From IH12 sp041987265 (lineage in GTDB: Bacteria > Pseudomonadota > Alphaproteobacteria > Caulobacterales > Hyphomonadaceae): DNA of 60,609 bases. Shown one piece after another: positions 9,244 to 17,323 of the stretch. Position numbers and translations under genes: made by a program. Position 1 is the first letter of the stretch. Each line of letters opens with the position of its first letter. The notes beneath the pieces are model-generated. The model ran no database searches and was not told the DNA's origin. It saw nothing but the letters and a program-made list of their open reading frames with translations. The stretch spans positions 1 to 60,609 of the forward strand of contig JBHIWT010000001.1 of assembly GCA_041987265.1 (NCBI GenBank), given 5' to 3'.

Positions 9244-10227
9244 ATGATCGAACGCCGGATCACTGCCTGGAAATTTGCGCCTGCCGCAATTGCGGCGTGG
9301 GCGATGCTCGGTTGCGCCAGCCCGGGGCCGGCGACCGCACAGAACGGGCCAAGACAGGTCGCGGGCGCGCCGTGTGGCGTGTCGACGGCTTCGGCGGCGG
9401 AGCTTGGCGGCAACGCAACCGACCCGAAGACCGGGCGCAGCTTCTTTCTGGAGTACCCGTGCGATATCGCGCAGGGCGAGGACCTGACCTTCATTCTGAA
9501 CATCCACGGAGCTGGCTCACGGTCCGGCTGGCAACGGCAGTACTTTCCTGCGAGCGACTACGTGGAGAAGTACCGACTGATCGTGGCCACGCCGACGGCT
9601 GCGACCGCTGAACCCATTCGTCGCTGGACCGCTGAGGCGGACGACGAATACCTGCAGAATATTACCGAACTGGTGATGGCCGGATTTGGCCGCGACAATG
9701 TCCGGGCGTTCTGGCTGGCCGGACATTCGCAAGGCGGACTGACCTCGCACCGCATCATCTGTTCCGACTATTTTCAGGACAAGGTAGATGGGATGGTCAG
9801 CATTGCGGGCGGGCGCCTAGGCCAGGGGCGATATGAGGAAGCGCTTGGTTGCGAGATGTCCTATGTCTTCACGACCGGCGATCTGGACAGTTCGGGTCGC
9901 GCGGGCGTGCCGACGACCTCGCCCGTAGCGGACCGCTACAAATGCGCGACACGGATCCGTACCGCGATCATTGAGGATTCCGTTGGCGGGAAGGTCTCTG
10001 ATACGCGCACAGCGGAAGCGGGGCGTCCCGACCGCCCGGGCTGGGGCGGTCTGCCCGGTCCCGGAACCAGCGACGTCTACCAGTTCCCAGACTGTGAGGG
10101 CGGTCGCGTCGTCGCGGACGTTATCCGCCTCAACAAGGGCCATACAGAGGGCCTCGAGCCTCGTGTTACCGAGGAAATCGTGCGGCTGATCGTATCTGCG
10201 CCTGGCGGCAAACTACGCGCAGGATAG
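9244..10227 (+). CDS. Secreted alpha/beta-hydrolase, esterase/PHB-depolymerase-like
   Basis: A 327-aa product. Start 9244 follows AGGAGA by about seven bases; the open frame extends upstream but overlaps the preceding gene. The leader ends in a lipobox-like AMLGC, so it may be a lipoprotein. Motifs are oxyanion NIHGAGS, nucleophile elbow GHSQGG (Ser162) and a C-terminal His in RLNKGHTEGLEP. The fold resembles feruloyl/acetyl-xylan esterases and PHB depolymerases (LpqC-like). Position behind the PQQ dehydrogenase suggests it releases an alcohol or acid from an ester that the dehydrogenase then oxidises; this is inferred. Confidence 0.8.
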   Translation: MIERRITAWKFAPAAIAAWAMLGCASPGPATAQNGPRQVAGAPCGVSTASAAELGGNATDPKTGRSFFLEYPCDIAQGEDLTFILNIHGAGSRSGWQRQYFPASDYVEKYRLIVATPTAATAEPIRRWTAEADDEYLQNITELVMAGFGRDNVRAFWLAGHSQGGLTSHRIICSDYFQDKVDGMVSIAGGRLGQGRYEEALGCEMSYVFTTGDLDSSGRAGVPTTSPVADRYKCATRIRTAIIEDSVGGKVSDTRTAEAGRPDRPGWGGLPGPGTSDVYQFPDCEGGRVVADVIRLNKGHTEGLEPRVTEEIVRLIVSAPGGKLRAG

Positions 10228-10259
10228 CTGAACGGCGTTTCGCCAGACTAGTTAAGCCT

Positions 10260-10355
10260 TCAGGCGTTGCGCGCCCAGAGCGCAACGCCGGCGAGTGTGA
10301 TCGTGAACGCTGCGAAGATCGCGCCAACACCGATCAGATAAACTTGTTCCGTCAT
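10260..10355 (-). CDS. Putative 31-aa single-span membrane protein
   Basis: A short frame, ATG 10355 to TGA 10260, preceded by GGGAGG at normal spacing. The product starts MTEQVYLIG and continues with a hydrophobic helix to about residue 27, ending WARNA. Composition fits a small inner-membrane subunit or regulator. An exact 10-bp inverted repeat (10263-10272 with 10280-10289) lies over its 3' end, so the sequence may also work as a stem-loop. It is downstream of the 10430-10708 and 10733-11101 genes on the same strand. No homologue recognised. Confidence 0.45.
   Translation of the reverse strand: MTEQVYLIGVGAIFAAFTITLAGVALWARNA
10263..10289. repeat. Perfect 10-bp stem-loop
   Basis: GGCGTTGCGC is followed by a 7-base loop and its exact reverse complement. 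No T-run follows on either strand, so a classic terminator is unlikely. It overlaps the last codons of the 31-aa frame and could protect or attenuate the transcript. Confidence 0.5.
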
Positions 10356-10429
10356 GGTGGATTTCCTCCCTGACCCTGGAAATTATAAGCCTGCCCAATC
10401 AACAGACGCCGTGGCATCGATTGATTAGC

Positions 10430-10708
10430 TTAGTTGCTCGCGGTTTCCTGAGCGGCGCGACAGTCGGGCAGCTGAAACTTCTCGTTGCCGCTGCAGTTGA
10501 TGTGACCGCCTTCAAAGCTGGCTGACCAGCTCGAGCTGGTTGCGCCACGCTCCACCGATGTAACAACGATTGTGGAGGCCTCAACGCCGAGCGCTTCTGC
10601 CGTGGCCGCGCGCGCCTGTTCCGCCAGATCCGCTTCCGAGACCGAGGCGGAGCAGGCGGTTGCGGCGATGCAGGCCGCGAGCATTGTTGCCGGGAATACG
10701 CGTTTCAT
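10430..10708 (-). CDS. Small putative lipoprotein, unknown function
   Basis: A 92-aa product with a lipoprotein leader (MKRVFPATMLAACIAATAC, Cys19 as likely acylation site) preceded by GGGGAGAG. The mature part has a helical SEADLAEQARAATAEALG segment and a beta-rich C-terminal half with two cysteines (HINCSGN, LPDCRA) that could form a disulphide. It lies 24 bases downstream of the 122-aa gene on the same strand and is probably in one operon with it. Function not recognised. Confidence 0.65.
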   Translation of the reverse strand: MKRVFPATMLAACIAATACSASVSEADLAEQARAATAEALGVEASTIVVTSVERGATSSSWSASFEGGHINCSGNEKFQLPDCRAAQETASN

Positions 10709-10732
10709 CAGGTTCTCTCCCCTTTCGTCGAA

Positions 10733-11101
10733 CTAGTGAACGTCGAGATGTTCGGTGACGCGGTAGGTCATGTCCGCGCCGTCGTTCTCGTGAATCGTGA
10801 CGTAATCGCCGATCGCGAGGCGGTGGTCGCCAAGGCGGTAGAGCGGTTCGTCATCGCCCTCCTCCGGCTCGTCATAGTGAATGAACCAGTGGCTGCCGCG
10901 GTGAGTCAGCAGTCCGTCAGCGTCGTTCTCTTCGCCGGGCTGAAACTTCTCCACGATGCAGTCAGAGCGTTTCTCGCGCCATTTCTCGGGCTCGAGATAT
11001 CCCTGAGCGTTCAGCGGCGCCGTGATTATGTAGCCGTAGCGATCGTCTCCGTCCGGAAAGCCTGGATTTCGAGCAAGACGCATAATGATCCGGGTCAGCA
11101 T
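10733..11101 (-). CDS. Conserved hypothetical protein, probable FixK target
   Basis: A 122-aa soluble, acidic protein (MLTRIIMRLARNPGFPDGD...), rich in Asp/Glu and aromatics, with an SH3-like beta pattern in the C-terminal half (HRLAIGDYVTIHEND). I do not recognise a named domain. A FixK/FNR-type site is centred about 57 bases upstream of the start; a promoter activated from -41.5 would then give a 5' leader of about 16 bases, so this gene is the most natural target of that box. Neighbouring FixL, FixK and cco genes support a role under low oxygen. Confidence 0.65.
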   Translation of the reverse strand: MLTRIIMRLARNPGFPDGDDRYGYIITAPLNAQGYLEPEKWREKRSDCIVEKFQPGEENDADGLLTHRGSHWFIHYDEPEEGDDEPLYRLGDHRLAIGDYVTIHENDGADMTYRVTEHLDVH

Positions 11102-11151
11102 GTTTCACTCCAAGGTTTTGCTCAGCCTAGGCGGCCGACTCGCGCGGGGGT

Positions 11152-11165
11152 CTGATCCAGATCAA
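11152..11165. promoter_or_regulatory. FixK/FNR-type box
   Basis: CTGATCCAGATCAA matches TTGAT-N4-ATCAA with one mismatch (first base). It sits in the 80-base gap between the 122-aa gene and the FixL-like kinase gene. Spacing favours activation of the minus-strand gene; for the kinase the site is too close to the start codon for class II activation and would rather repress. Confidence 0.65.
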
Positions 11166-11181
11166 TCGTGAGAAGGGCGGC

Positions 11182-12852
11182 ATGTCGGAGGGTAACGCTA
11201 CAACGTCGCGGCCTTCGAAGGAGCAGGACTTGTCGGAAGCGTTGTCTGCCCTGTCCCCGAGACATTCAAACTCTGGCAGGGCGCCTAGAGGTCCGTTATG
11301 CAGGCTTGAATCAAAGCAACTGGCGGAGCCCGCGTTGTCGGATCTATTTGCGGACGAGAGGTTTCGGATTGTCACCGAGACCATGGTCGACGGGCTGATC
11401 GTGATCGACGCCGCGGGCGCGATCAAATGCGTCAATTCGAGCTGCGAGCGCCTGTTCGGCTATGACGCGGGACAACTGGAAGGAAGAAACGTTAAAGCAC
11501 TGATGCCGTCACCGTTCGCGGATGCGCATGACGGCTATCTGGCGCGGGCGCGCGAGACCAAGGTCAAACGGATCATTGGTATCGGGCGGGAGCTTCAGGG
11601 CATGAAGTCCGACGGCTCTGTGTTTCCGATGTATTTGTCAGTGGGAGAAACCGACTTCGATGGCGAAACCCTGTTTGTTGGGATCATCTACGACCTGACA
11701 GACAAGAAGCGCGCAGAGGAGATGTTGCTGCACCACCAGAAGATGGATGCGATCGGCCAATTGTCAGGCGGCATCGCGCACGACTTCAACAACATCCTCA
11801 GCGTCATCAGCGGCAACCTGGAAATGCTGGAAGCGCACGACCTGCCGCCATCAGCAAAACGCGCCGTTGCGCGCGCTAAAGAGGCATCCGTTCGGGCCGC
11901 CCGGATCACACATCGTCTGCTGGCGTTCGCGCGGCGACAGCCATTGTCGCCGGAGCCAATCGACGTCAACCAGTCGCTGACTGACCTGTCGGACATTCTC
12001 AAACAGACGATCGGGGCCAATATCGAGATCGAGATGCTGCTCGCGGAGACTGTCGGGACAGTTGAAACCGATATCGACCAATTCGAGACCGCAATTCTCA
12101 ACCTTGCCGTCAATGCGCGTGATGCGATGCCAGAAGGCGGCTCGCTGGTCATCGAAACAGAAGCCCTTCAGGTGCGTGAAGAGCCGCGTACGCAGGATGA
12201 AGCCCCCCCGGGCGATTACGTGCGCGTCTCGGTGTCCGATACCGGAACCGGGATGACGCCAGACGTACTTGCCAGGGCGCTCGACCCGTTCTTCACAACG
12301 AAAGAAGCCGGCTCAGGCACCGGCCTTGGGCTGTCGATGGTCTACGGCTTCATGAAACAGCTTGGCGGCCACGCAAAGATCTACAGCGAGCCCGGACGCG
12401 GAACGCGGATCAGCCTGTTGTTTCCAGCTGGCGAGAACAACGACCTTTCACCCCAGACCGCTGAACCGGAAGACGCCACGGGCAATGGCGAAACCGTACT
12501 TGTCGTGGACGACCGCGCGGACGTGCTGCAGGTGACGGCGAATCGGCTGCGCGAACTAGGATATAGGGTGGTGACCGCGGATCGCGGCTCTACCGCGCTG
12601 GATCGTCTGGCCGCACATCCGGAGACACGCGTGGCCATTCTGGACGTCGTGATGCCCGGCGGGATGGACGGCCACCAGCTGGCGGACAGGATCGAGGCGC
12701 TCGCCCCCGATGTCAGCATCATCATGTGCTCGGGGTATTCGCCGAAACTGGCCGCCGGCGGGCGCCAGCATCCGGATCGTCCATTTCTCTCCAAACCGGT
12801 ATCGCGATCAAAACTGGCGCGTACGGTCCAGCACGCGCTTGCAAATCGTTAG
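11182..12852 (+). CDS. FixL-like oxygen-sensing hybrid histidine kinase
   Basis: A 556-aa cytoplasmic protein. A PAS domain at about 58-175 carries the FixL heme-pocket signature: AHDGYL with His116 as the likely proximal heme ligand, then IIGIGRE with the regulatory Arg136, and FPMYLSVGE. The kinase core has H200 in GGIAHDFNN, an ATPase domain at about 300-425 and a C-terminal receiver at about 435-556 with Asp in ILDVVMPGG. Classical FixL has no receiver, and no FixJ-type (LuxR HTH) gene lies nearby. Its 3' end overlaps that of the OmpR-type gene by four bases. It should autophosphorylate when heme loses oxygen. Confidence 0.9.
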   Translation: MSEGNATTSRPSKEQDLSEALSALSPRHSNSGRAPRGPLCRLESKQLAEPALSDLFADERFRIVTETMVDGLIVIDAAGAIKCVNSSCERLFGYDAGQLEGRNVKALMPSPFADAHDGYLARARETKVKRIIGIGRELQGMKSDGSVFPMYLSVGETDFDGETLFVGIIYDLTDKKRAEEMLLHHQKMDAIGQLSGGIAHDFNNILSVISGNLEMLEAHDLPPSAKRAVARAKEASVRAARITHRLLAFARRQPLSPEPIDVNQSLTDLSDILKQTIGANIEIEMLLAETVGTVETDIDQFETAILNLAVNARDAMPEGGSLVIETEALQVREEPRTQDEAPPGDYVRVSVSDTGTGMTPDVLARALDPFFTTKEAGSGTGLGLSMVYGFMKQLGGHAKIYSEPGRGTRISLLFPAGENNDLSPQTAEPEDATGNGETVLVVDDRADVLQVTANRLRELGYRVVTADRGSTALDRLAAHPETRVAILDVVMPGGMDGHQLADRIEALAPDVSIIMCSGYSPKLAAGGRQHPDRPFLSKPVSRSKLARTVQHALANR

Positions 12853-13601
12853 CCTGTTGCGTCGCCGCTCCATTTGACGGGTGCAGAAAAGACATAGCCC
12901 TCGCCGCGCACCGTCTGGATGATCTCCGCTTCGGCGTGGGCGGCCAGCTTTCTGCGCAGGCGACTAACGAGAGTATCGATGCTCCGGTCGAAATTTGCGC
13001 TGTCGACGCCCTGAACATGGTCGGCGAGCTGGGCACGGGAGAGCACCCTACCCGGTCGTTCTATGAACACTTCCAGCAGATTGTATTCAGCGCCGGTAAG
13101 CTCGACTGTCTCATCGCCTGGGGTGCAGAGCCGGCGTTCCGAAGGCAGGAAAGTGAAGGCGTGGCCGATCGCCGCCGATCGATCGGTAGTCAGCGTCTCA
13201 ACTGAATTGCCAGTAGCCGCCGCGTTGAGCGTGGACCGGCGAAGCAGCGCGCGCACGCGGGCGAGAAGCTCCCGCAGTTCGAATGGCTTGGGCAGGTAAT
13301 CGTCTGCGCCAACCTCGAGCCCAACGACTCGGTCAATCATGTCGCCCTTCCCCGACATCATCAGAATCGGCACCGCAGAACCAGCTCGCAGCTCGGCTGC
13401 GTAGGTCAGCCCATCGACTCCGGGCATGTTCAGATCCAGCAGAATCAGGTCGGCCGGTTGCTCGCCCTGATGCGTTCGCGCTTCTGCGACATTCATCGCA
13501 GATGCGGTTTCATAGCCTTCCATCTGCAGGAAATCGACAAGCGTTTCCTGCAATTCCCGATTGTCGTCGATAATCAGGATGTATGCCTGACCGCCAGCCA
13601 C
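12849..13601 (-). CDS. OmpR/PhoB-family response regulator
   Basis: A 250-aa two-domain regulator. The receiver (about 6-120) has acidic pair IIDDN, phosphoacceptor Asp in LILLDLNMPG, switch Ser in MMSGKG and Lys in LPKPF. The winged helix (about 145-245) has LTGAEYNLLEVF and DTLVSRLRRKL. I prefer GTG 13601, which follows GGAGG; another GTG lies six codons upstream without such a site. It is convergent with the FixL-like kinase and divergent from the Crp/FNR gene, with a FixK-like site in between. Kinase pairing is inferred from position only. Confidence 0.88.
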   Translation of the reverse strand: MAGGQAYILIIDDNRELQETLVDFLQMEGYETASAMNVAEARTHQGEQPADLILLDLNMPGVDGLTYAAELRAGSAVPILMMSGKGDMIDRVVGLEVGADDYLPKPFELRELLARVRALLRRSTLNAAATGNSVETLTTDRSAAIGHAFTFLPSERRLCTPGDETVELTGAEYNLLEVFIERPGRVLSRAQLADHVQGVDSANFDRSIDTLVSRLRRKLAAHAEAEIIQTVRGEGYVFSAPVKWSGDATG

Positions 13602-13675
13602 GAGACCTCCGTTTGTCACAGTCTGTCACACGCGCTGACACACTTCGACAAATGCCAGAAAAGTCCATGCGACAT

Positions 13676-13689
13676 GATCCAGGTCAAGG
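13676..13689. promoter_or_regulatory. Degenerate FixK/FNR-type box
   Basis: ATGATCCAGGTCAA has two mismatches to TTGAT-N4-ATCAA. The centre is about 80 bases upstream of the OmpR-type start and about 34 bases upstream of the Crp/FNR start. Geometry allows activation of the first and autorepression of the second. Confidence 0.45.
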
Positions 13690-13715
13690 ACAAGCTGTGA
13701 AAGAGGCAACGGATC

Positions 13716-14429
13716 ATGTGTATCGCTGGCGGGAAGATTATCGATCTCAACGTAGCCCGGCGGCGGGCGCCCGGCCCCTGTGGCGGGGGCGGAGGCGGCC
13801 CGGACCGGTCCCAGAAATTTGCGCCCCACGCCCACCTGTTTTTCGAGGGCGATGCGCGGACCTCCATTCACATCGTCGAGCGCGGCTGGGTTAAGCTGTA
13901 TCGCACCCTGATAGACGGTCAGCGCCAGGTCGTTGGTTTCGCCAATGAAGGCGCGGTGCTGGGCATGGAGGCCGGCGGTGAGCACTTCAATTCCTGCGAA
14001 GCAATTACTGAGGTGGTGACACGGTCGATCCCGGTTTCGCAGCTGGAAACGCTGATCGCCGACAATCCCGAGTTTGGCTTGCGCCTGCTACAGCAGGTCG
14101 GCGCCCAGCTGGAGGCGGCTCAGGCGCACCTTGTGACGATTGGCGCGCAGACGGCCGAACAGAAGCTTGCAAGCTTCCTGCTGGCGATCGCCAGGCAGGC
14201 GGCGAATGCCGGGGTCAACGAATTTGATTTGCCAATGCGGCGCGGCGAGATGGCCGAATTCCTTGGCCTGCGACTGGAAACGGTGTCGCGCAAGATGTCC
14301 GAGTTTCAGAAGCGCGGGTGGATTCGCATGACGAGCATGTATCGCTGCCGGATCCTGCAACCCGGCATTCTTAACCAGCTGGCGGCCGGAAGCTGCGAGG
14401 ACACTGGCGGACGAAGCGCCAGCATCTAG
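13716..14429 (+). CDS. Crp/FNR-family regulator, FixK-like
   Basis: The 237-aa product has a cyclic-nucleotide-binding-like beta-roll at about 35-150 and a winged helix at about 165-230. The recognition helix ETVSRKMSEF has the E..SR triad that reads TTGAT half-sites. The N-terminus lacks the four-cysteine iron-sulphur pattern of FNR; only Cys2, Cys22 and one Cys in the beta-roll are present, so it should be FixK-like and under kinase control rather than a direct oxygen sensor. An unusual GPCGGGGGGPD stretch lies at residues 20-30. Target boxes occur upstream of ccoN and near 11152 and 13676. Confidence 0.88.
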   Translation: MCIAGGKIIDLNVARRRAPGPCGGGGGGPDRSQKFAPHAHLFFEGDARTSIHIVERGWVKLYRTLIDGQRQVVGFANEGAVLGMEAGGEHFNSCEAITEVVTRSIPVSQLETLIADNPEFGLRLLQQVGAQLEAAQAHLVTIGAQTAEQKLASFLLAIARQAANAGVNEFDLPMRRGEMAEFLGLRLETVSRKMSEFQKRGWIRMTSMYRCRILQPGILNQLAAGSCEDTGGRSASI

Positions 14430-14485
14430 ACTGCGATTGATCAGGCCGGCGCTTGGTCGTTTGCGCTGACTTCCTCGTCCGCCTG

Positions 14486-14635
14486 TCAGCGTGGCCGGTC
14501 GTCGTCGTTCAGAATGCGCCAGGCGTCGCCCTCAAGGTCATCGAACTGGCCCTTGCGGAGAGCCCACAAGAAGGCGACCAGGCCGAGTGCGCCCAGGCAA
14601 AGCGCGACGGGGATCAGCACCAACAGCGCGGTCAT
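14486..14635 (-). CDS. ccoS: cbb3 oxidase assembly protein CcoS
   Basis: A 49-aa protein: one TM helix at about residues 3-25 followed by the CcoS signature FLWALRKGQFDDLEGDAWRI. CcoS is needed for cofactor insertion into the cbb3 catalytic subunit. The start ATG overlaps the ccoI stop (ATGA), so it is the last gene of the operon. Confidence 0.93.
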   Translation of the reverse strand: MTALLVLIPVALCLGALGLVAFLWALRKGQFDDLEGDAWRILNDDDRPR

Positions 14636-16848
14636 GATGAAGCAGCCTTCCTGCCGCGCGCGTTCAGACGCAATGCGTTCAGCGTCACGACGAGCGAAGA
14701 AGCCGACATGGCGATCGCGGCAATCATTGGCGTGACCATGCCGGCGAGCGCCAACGGGACGGCGATGAGATTGTAGAGCGCCGACAAGCCGAAGTTTTCC
14801 TTCATGCGCGCCTTTGCGGATCGCGCGACGGTGATGATCGTTTCCAGAGATGAAAGATCATCGCGACTGAACACTGCGTCGGCGGACAGGCGGGATACAT
14901 CAACGGCGCCTCCCGGCGCGAGCGAGGCGTGGGCCATGGCCAACGCGCCGGCGTCATTTAGTCCGTCGCCAACCATCAGGACCTTGCTGCCAGCCTTGCG
15001 GAGCGTTTCCAAGCGATCCGCCTTCTCCGTTGGGGTAGCGCGTGCAGTCCAATGTTCGATTCCTGCGGCGCGCGCCGCCTGTTCCACACGCGCCGGAGCA
15101 TCGCCCGACAGCAACTCAGTGGTGATCCCCATTTCCGCTAGCCGCGCGATGGTCGCCGCAGCGCCCGCGCGGATACGGTCCGTGAAGTCGAAAGCGACAG
15201 GCGTCTCATCCCCGACACTGAACCACAGGCGGGAGCTTTCCGTATCATCGCGGACACCAACAAACTCAGCCCGGCCGAGGCGCGCGGGACGTCCGCCCAC
15301 CATCCCCGAGACGCCCTGGCCCGGCGTTTCGACGATGTCTGCTGCAATCGCTCCGCCGCCAGCATGCGCGACGATCGCGCGGGAGAATGGGTGACGGCTG
15401 GCGCGCGCCAGATGAGCGGCCTGCTCCAGCGCCGCTTGATCTAGGCCGTCCACCTGTAGCTCGGGATTGCCGAGTGTCAGCGTACCGGTCTTGTCGAGCA
15501 CGACGTGATTTATGGCCGCGATGCGTTCGAGCGCATCTCCGGACGACAGGTAGATATGGTCACGGAATAGGCGACCGGCGGCGACGATCTGGACGACCGG
15601 GGCGGCGAGCGCAAGCGCGCACGGGCACGTGATGATCAGCACGGCGATCGCGGTGAAGATGGATTTCTCAATCCCAGCGCCGGCCATGTACCAGCCGATG
15701 AAGGCCAGTGCGGCGACCGTATGAACCACCGGAACATAGATGCGTGAAGCAATGTCGGCGATCCGCCGGTAGGCGCTCTTGCGCTGCTCACCGACTTCCA
15801 GCAAGCGGGCGATATCGTTGAGCAGGGAGTCTTCCGCCCGGGCGGTGGCGCGGACGGTCATCGCGCTGTCGAGGTTGATGGTTCCGGCGAAAAGGTTTTC
15901 ACCCGGACGGGTCTGGGCCGGTTCGACCTCGCCGTTGACAAGACGAAGATCGATATCGCCCGCGCCCTGCTCTACTTCTGCGTTGACGAGCAGCCGTTCG
16001 CCCGGCGCCAGGAGAATTCGATCGCCGATCTGGATGTCTGACGCACGCACAGCTTCGATCGCATCTCCCCGACCGATCCGTGAAACGGTCGACGTCTGGA
16101 GCTCGCTCAGCGCGCTGGCGGCGCCATGGGCGCGGCGGCGCAGCCTGGCGTCGAGGAACCGTCCGATCAGCAGGAAGAAAAGCAGCATGACGGCGGCGTC
16201 GAAATACGTCTCGTGGCCGCCGGTCGCCGTTTCATACAGGCTCATCCCCAGCGCGAGCAACACAGCAAGAGAGATCGGCACATCCATGTTGACGTTGCCG
16301 TGGCGCAGCGCGCCGAGCGCCGACTTGAAGAACGGCCGGCCAGCGAATAGCGCCGCTGGCAAGGCGATGAGCGCGGATAGCCAGTGGAGCATGTCCCGCG
16401 TCTCACCCGGCATCTCCGACCCAGACCAAACCGAGACGGACAGCAGCATAACATTTGCTGCGGCAAAGCCGGCGACGGCGAGCGCGATCAGAAGGCCACG
16501 CTCCTCGCGGTCCTTCTCGGAGGTGGAGGCTTCGGGGCTATAGGCGCGCGCCTGATAGCCGAGGTTGGAGACAGCCGACATGATGTCGAGCGCTGTCGCC
16601 GGTGACGACCATTCGACATGCAGCCGCGACGTTGAAAGATTCATGCGCGCCGCGCTTACGCCTGAGATGGCGCCGACTGCATTCTCGATCTTGGAAACGC
16701 AACCGCCGCACTTGGCGCCCCGAACGAGGATATCCAGCGTATCGCCGTCAGCTCCAGACCGAACAAAGGCGGACGGATCCTGCGCGCGCGCTTCGGGCAC
16801 AGGCGGCGCGAGGCCACTGGGACATCCAAGGGCGGCCTCAGCGGTCAT
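14632..16848 (-). CDS. ccoI: Copper-exporting P1B-type ATPase for cbb3 assembly
   Basis: A 738-aa membrane ATPase. It has an N-terminal CPSGL motif, a heavy-metal domain with GAKCGGC (Cys47, Cys50), eight predicted TM helices, the CPC ion motif in TCPCALALAAPV, phosphorylation site DKTGTLT, an HP motif in ASRHPFSR and hinge GDGLNDAGAL. CcoI/FixI moves copper across the inner membrane for the CuB centre of CcoN. It overlaps ccoH upstream and ccoS downstream by four bases each. Confidence 0.95.
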   Translation of the reverse strand: MTAEAALGCPSGLAPPVPEARAQDPSAFVRSGADGDTLDILVRGAKCGGCVSKIENAVGAISGVSAARMNLSTSRLHVEWSSPATALDIMSAVSNLGYQARAYSPEASTSEKDREERGLLIALAVAGFAAANVMLLSVSVWSGSEMPGETRDMLHWLSALIALPAALFAGRPFFKSALGALRHGNVNMDVPISLAVLLALGMSLYETATGGHETYFDAAVMLLFFLLIGRFLDARLRRRAHGAASALSELQTSTVSRIGRGDAIEAVRASDIQIGDRILLAPGERLLVNAEVEQGAGDIDLRLVNGEVEPAQTRPGENLFAGTINLDSAMTVRATARAEDSLLNDIARLLEVGEQRKSAYRRIADIASRIYVPVVHTVAALAFIGWYMAGAGIEKSIFTAIAVLIITCPCALALAAPVVQIVAAGRLFRDHIYLSSGDALERIAAINHVVLDKTGTLTLGNPELQVDGLDQAALEQAAHLARASRHPFSRAIVAHAGGGAIAADIVETPGQGVSGMVGGRPARLGRAEFVGVRDDTESSRLWFSVGDETPVAFDFTDRIRAGAAATIARLAEMGITTELLSGDAPARVEQAARAAGIEHWTARATPTEKADRLETLRKAGSKVLMVGDGLNDAGALAMAHASLAPGGAVDVSRLSADAVFSRDDLSSLETIITVARSAKARMKENFGLSALYNLIAVPLALAGMVTPMIAAIAMSASSLVVTLNALRLNARGRKAASS

Positions 16849-17321
16849 GAGACGGTCAGTGTCTTGTGCGCAGTGAAGACGACATCCTGTTCGCCGCGGC
16901 GCCTGGCTTCAATGGTGATCTGCATGCGACCTTCGGTTTCGGGTAACGCTGCAGCGTACGTCCCGGGTTCGACATACGCCAGCGCATAACTGCTCTCGCG
17001 GCTCTGGCCGTACGGCCGCTGGCGAACGTTGAGCTCCAGGTTGCCGACAGGCGAGCCGGCGCTGTCCATCACCCGCACGAGCAGGCGCTGCTGATTTGCC
17101 GGGTCGACGCCTATCTCTGCGCCCCAACCTAACTCGGATTGCGCGGCTCGGCGCTCCAGCGTGTTGTTATATTCGAGGCCTTGCAGGTAAGACTTCTCGA
17201 CCTCCTCACCCGGAAACGTGGTGACGGCACGCCAGATGAAAACCCCATTGACCGAAAACGTGATGAGGAAGAATCCGGCGATGATGCCGAAGACATGGAT
17301 GCCGCGGATCTGGGCTGGCAT
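16845..17321 (-). CDS. ccoH: cbb3 oxidase assembly protein CcoH/FixH
   Basis: The 158-aa product has one N-terminal TM helix (HVFGIIAGFFLITFSVNGVF) and a periplasmic beta-sandwich with NTLERRAAQSELGWGAE typical of FixH. It interacts with the assembling oxidase. It sits between ccoG (two bases between stop and start) and ccoI (four-base overlap). Confidence 0.93.
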   Translation of the reverse strand: MPAQIRGIHVFGIIAGFFLITFSVNGVFIWRAVTTFPGEEVEKSYLQGLEYNNTLERRAAQSELGWGAEIGVDPANQQRLLVRVMDSAGSPVGNLELNVRQRPYGQSRESSYALAYVEPGTYAAALPETEGRMQITIEARRRGEQDVVFTAHKTLTVS

Positions 17322-17323
17322 GG

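Noticed and set aside
10263..10289. Rho-independent terminator at the 10-bp stem
   Set aside because: No T-run on either strand after the stem.
13716..14429. Oxygen-sensing FNR with iron-sulphur cluster
   Set aside because: The required N-terminal cysteine pattern is absent.
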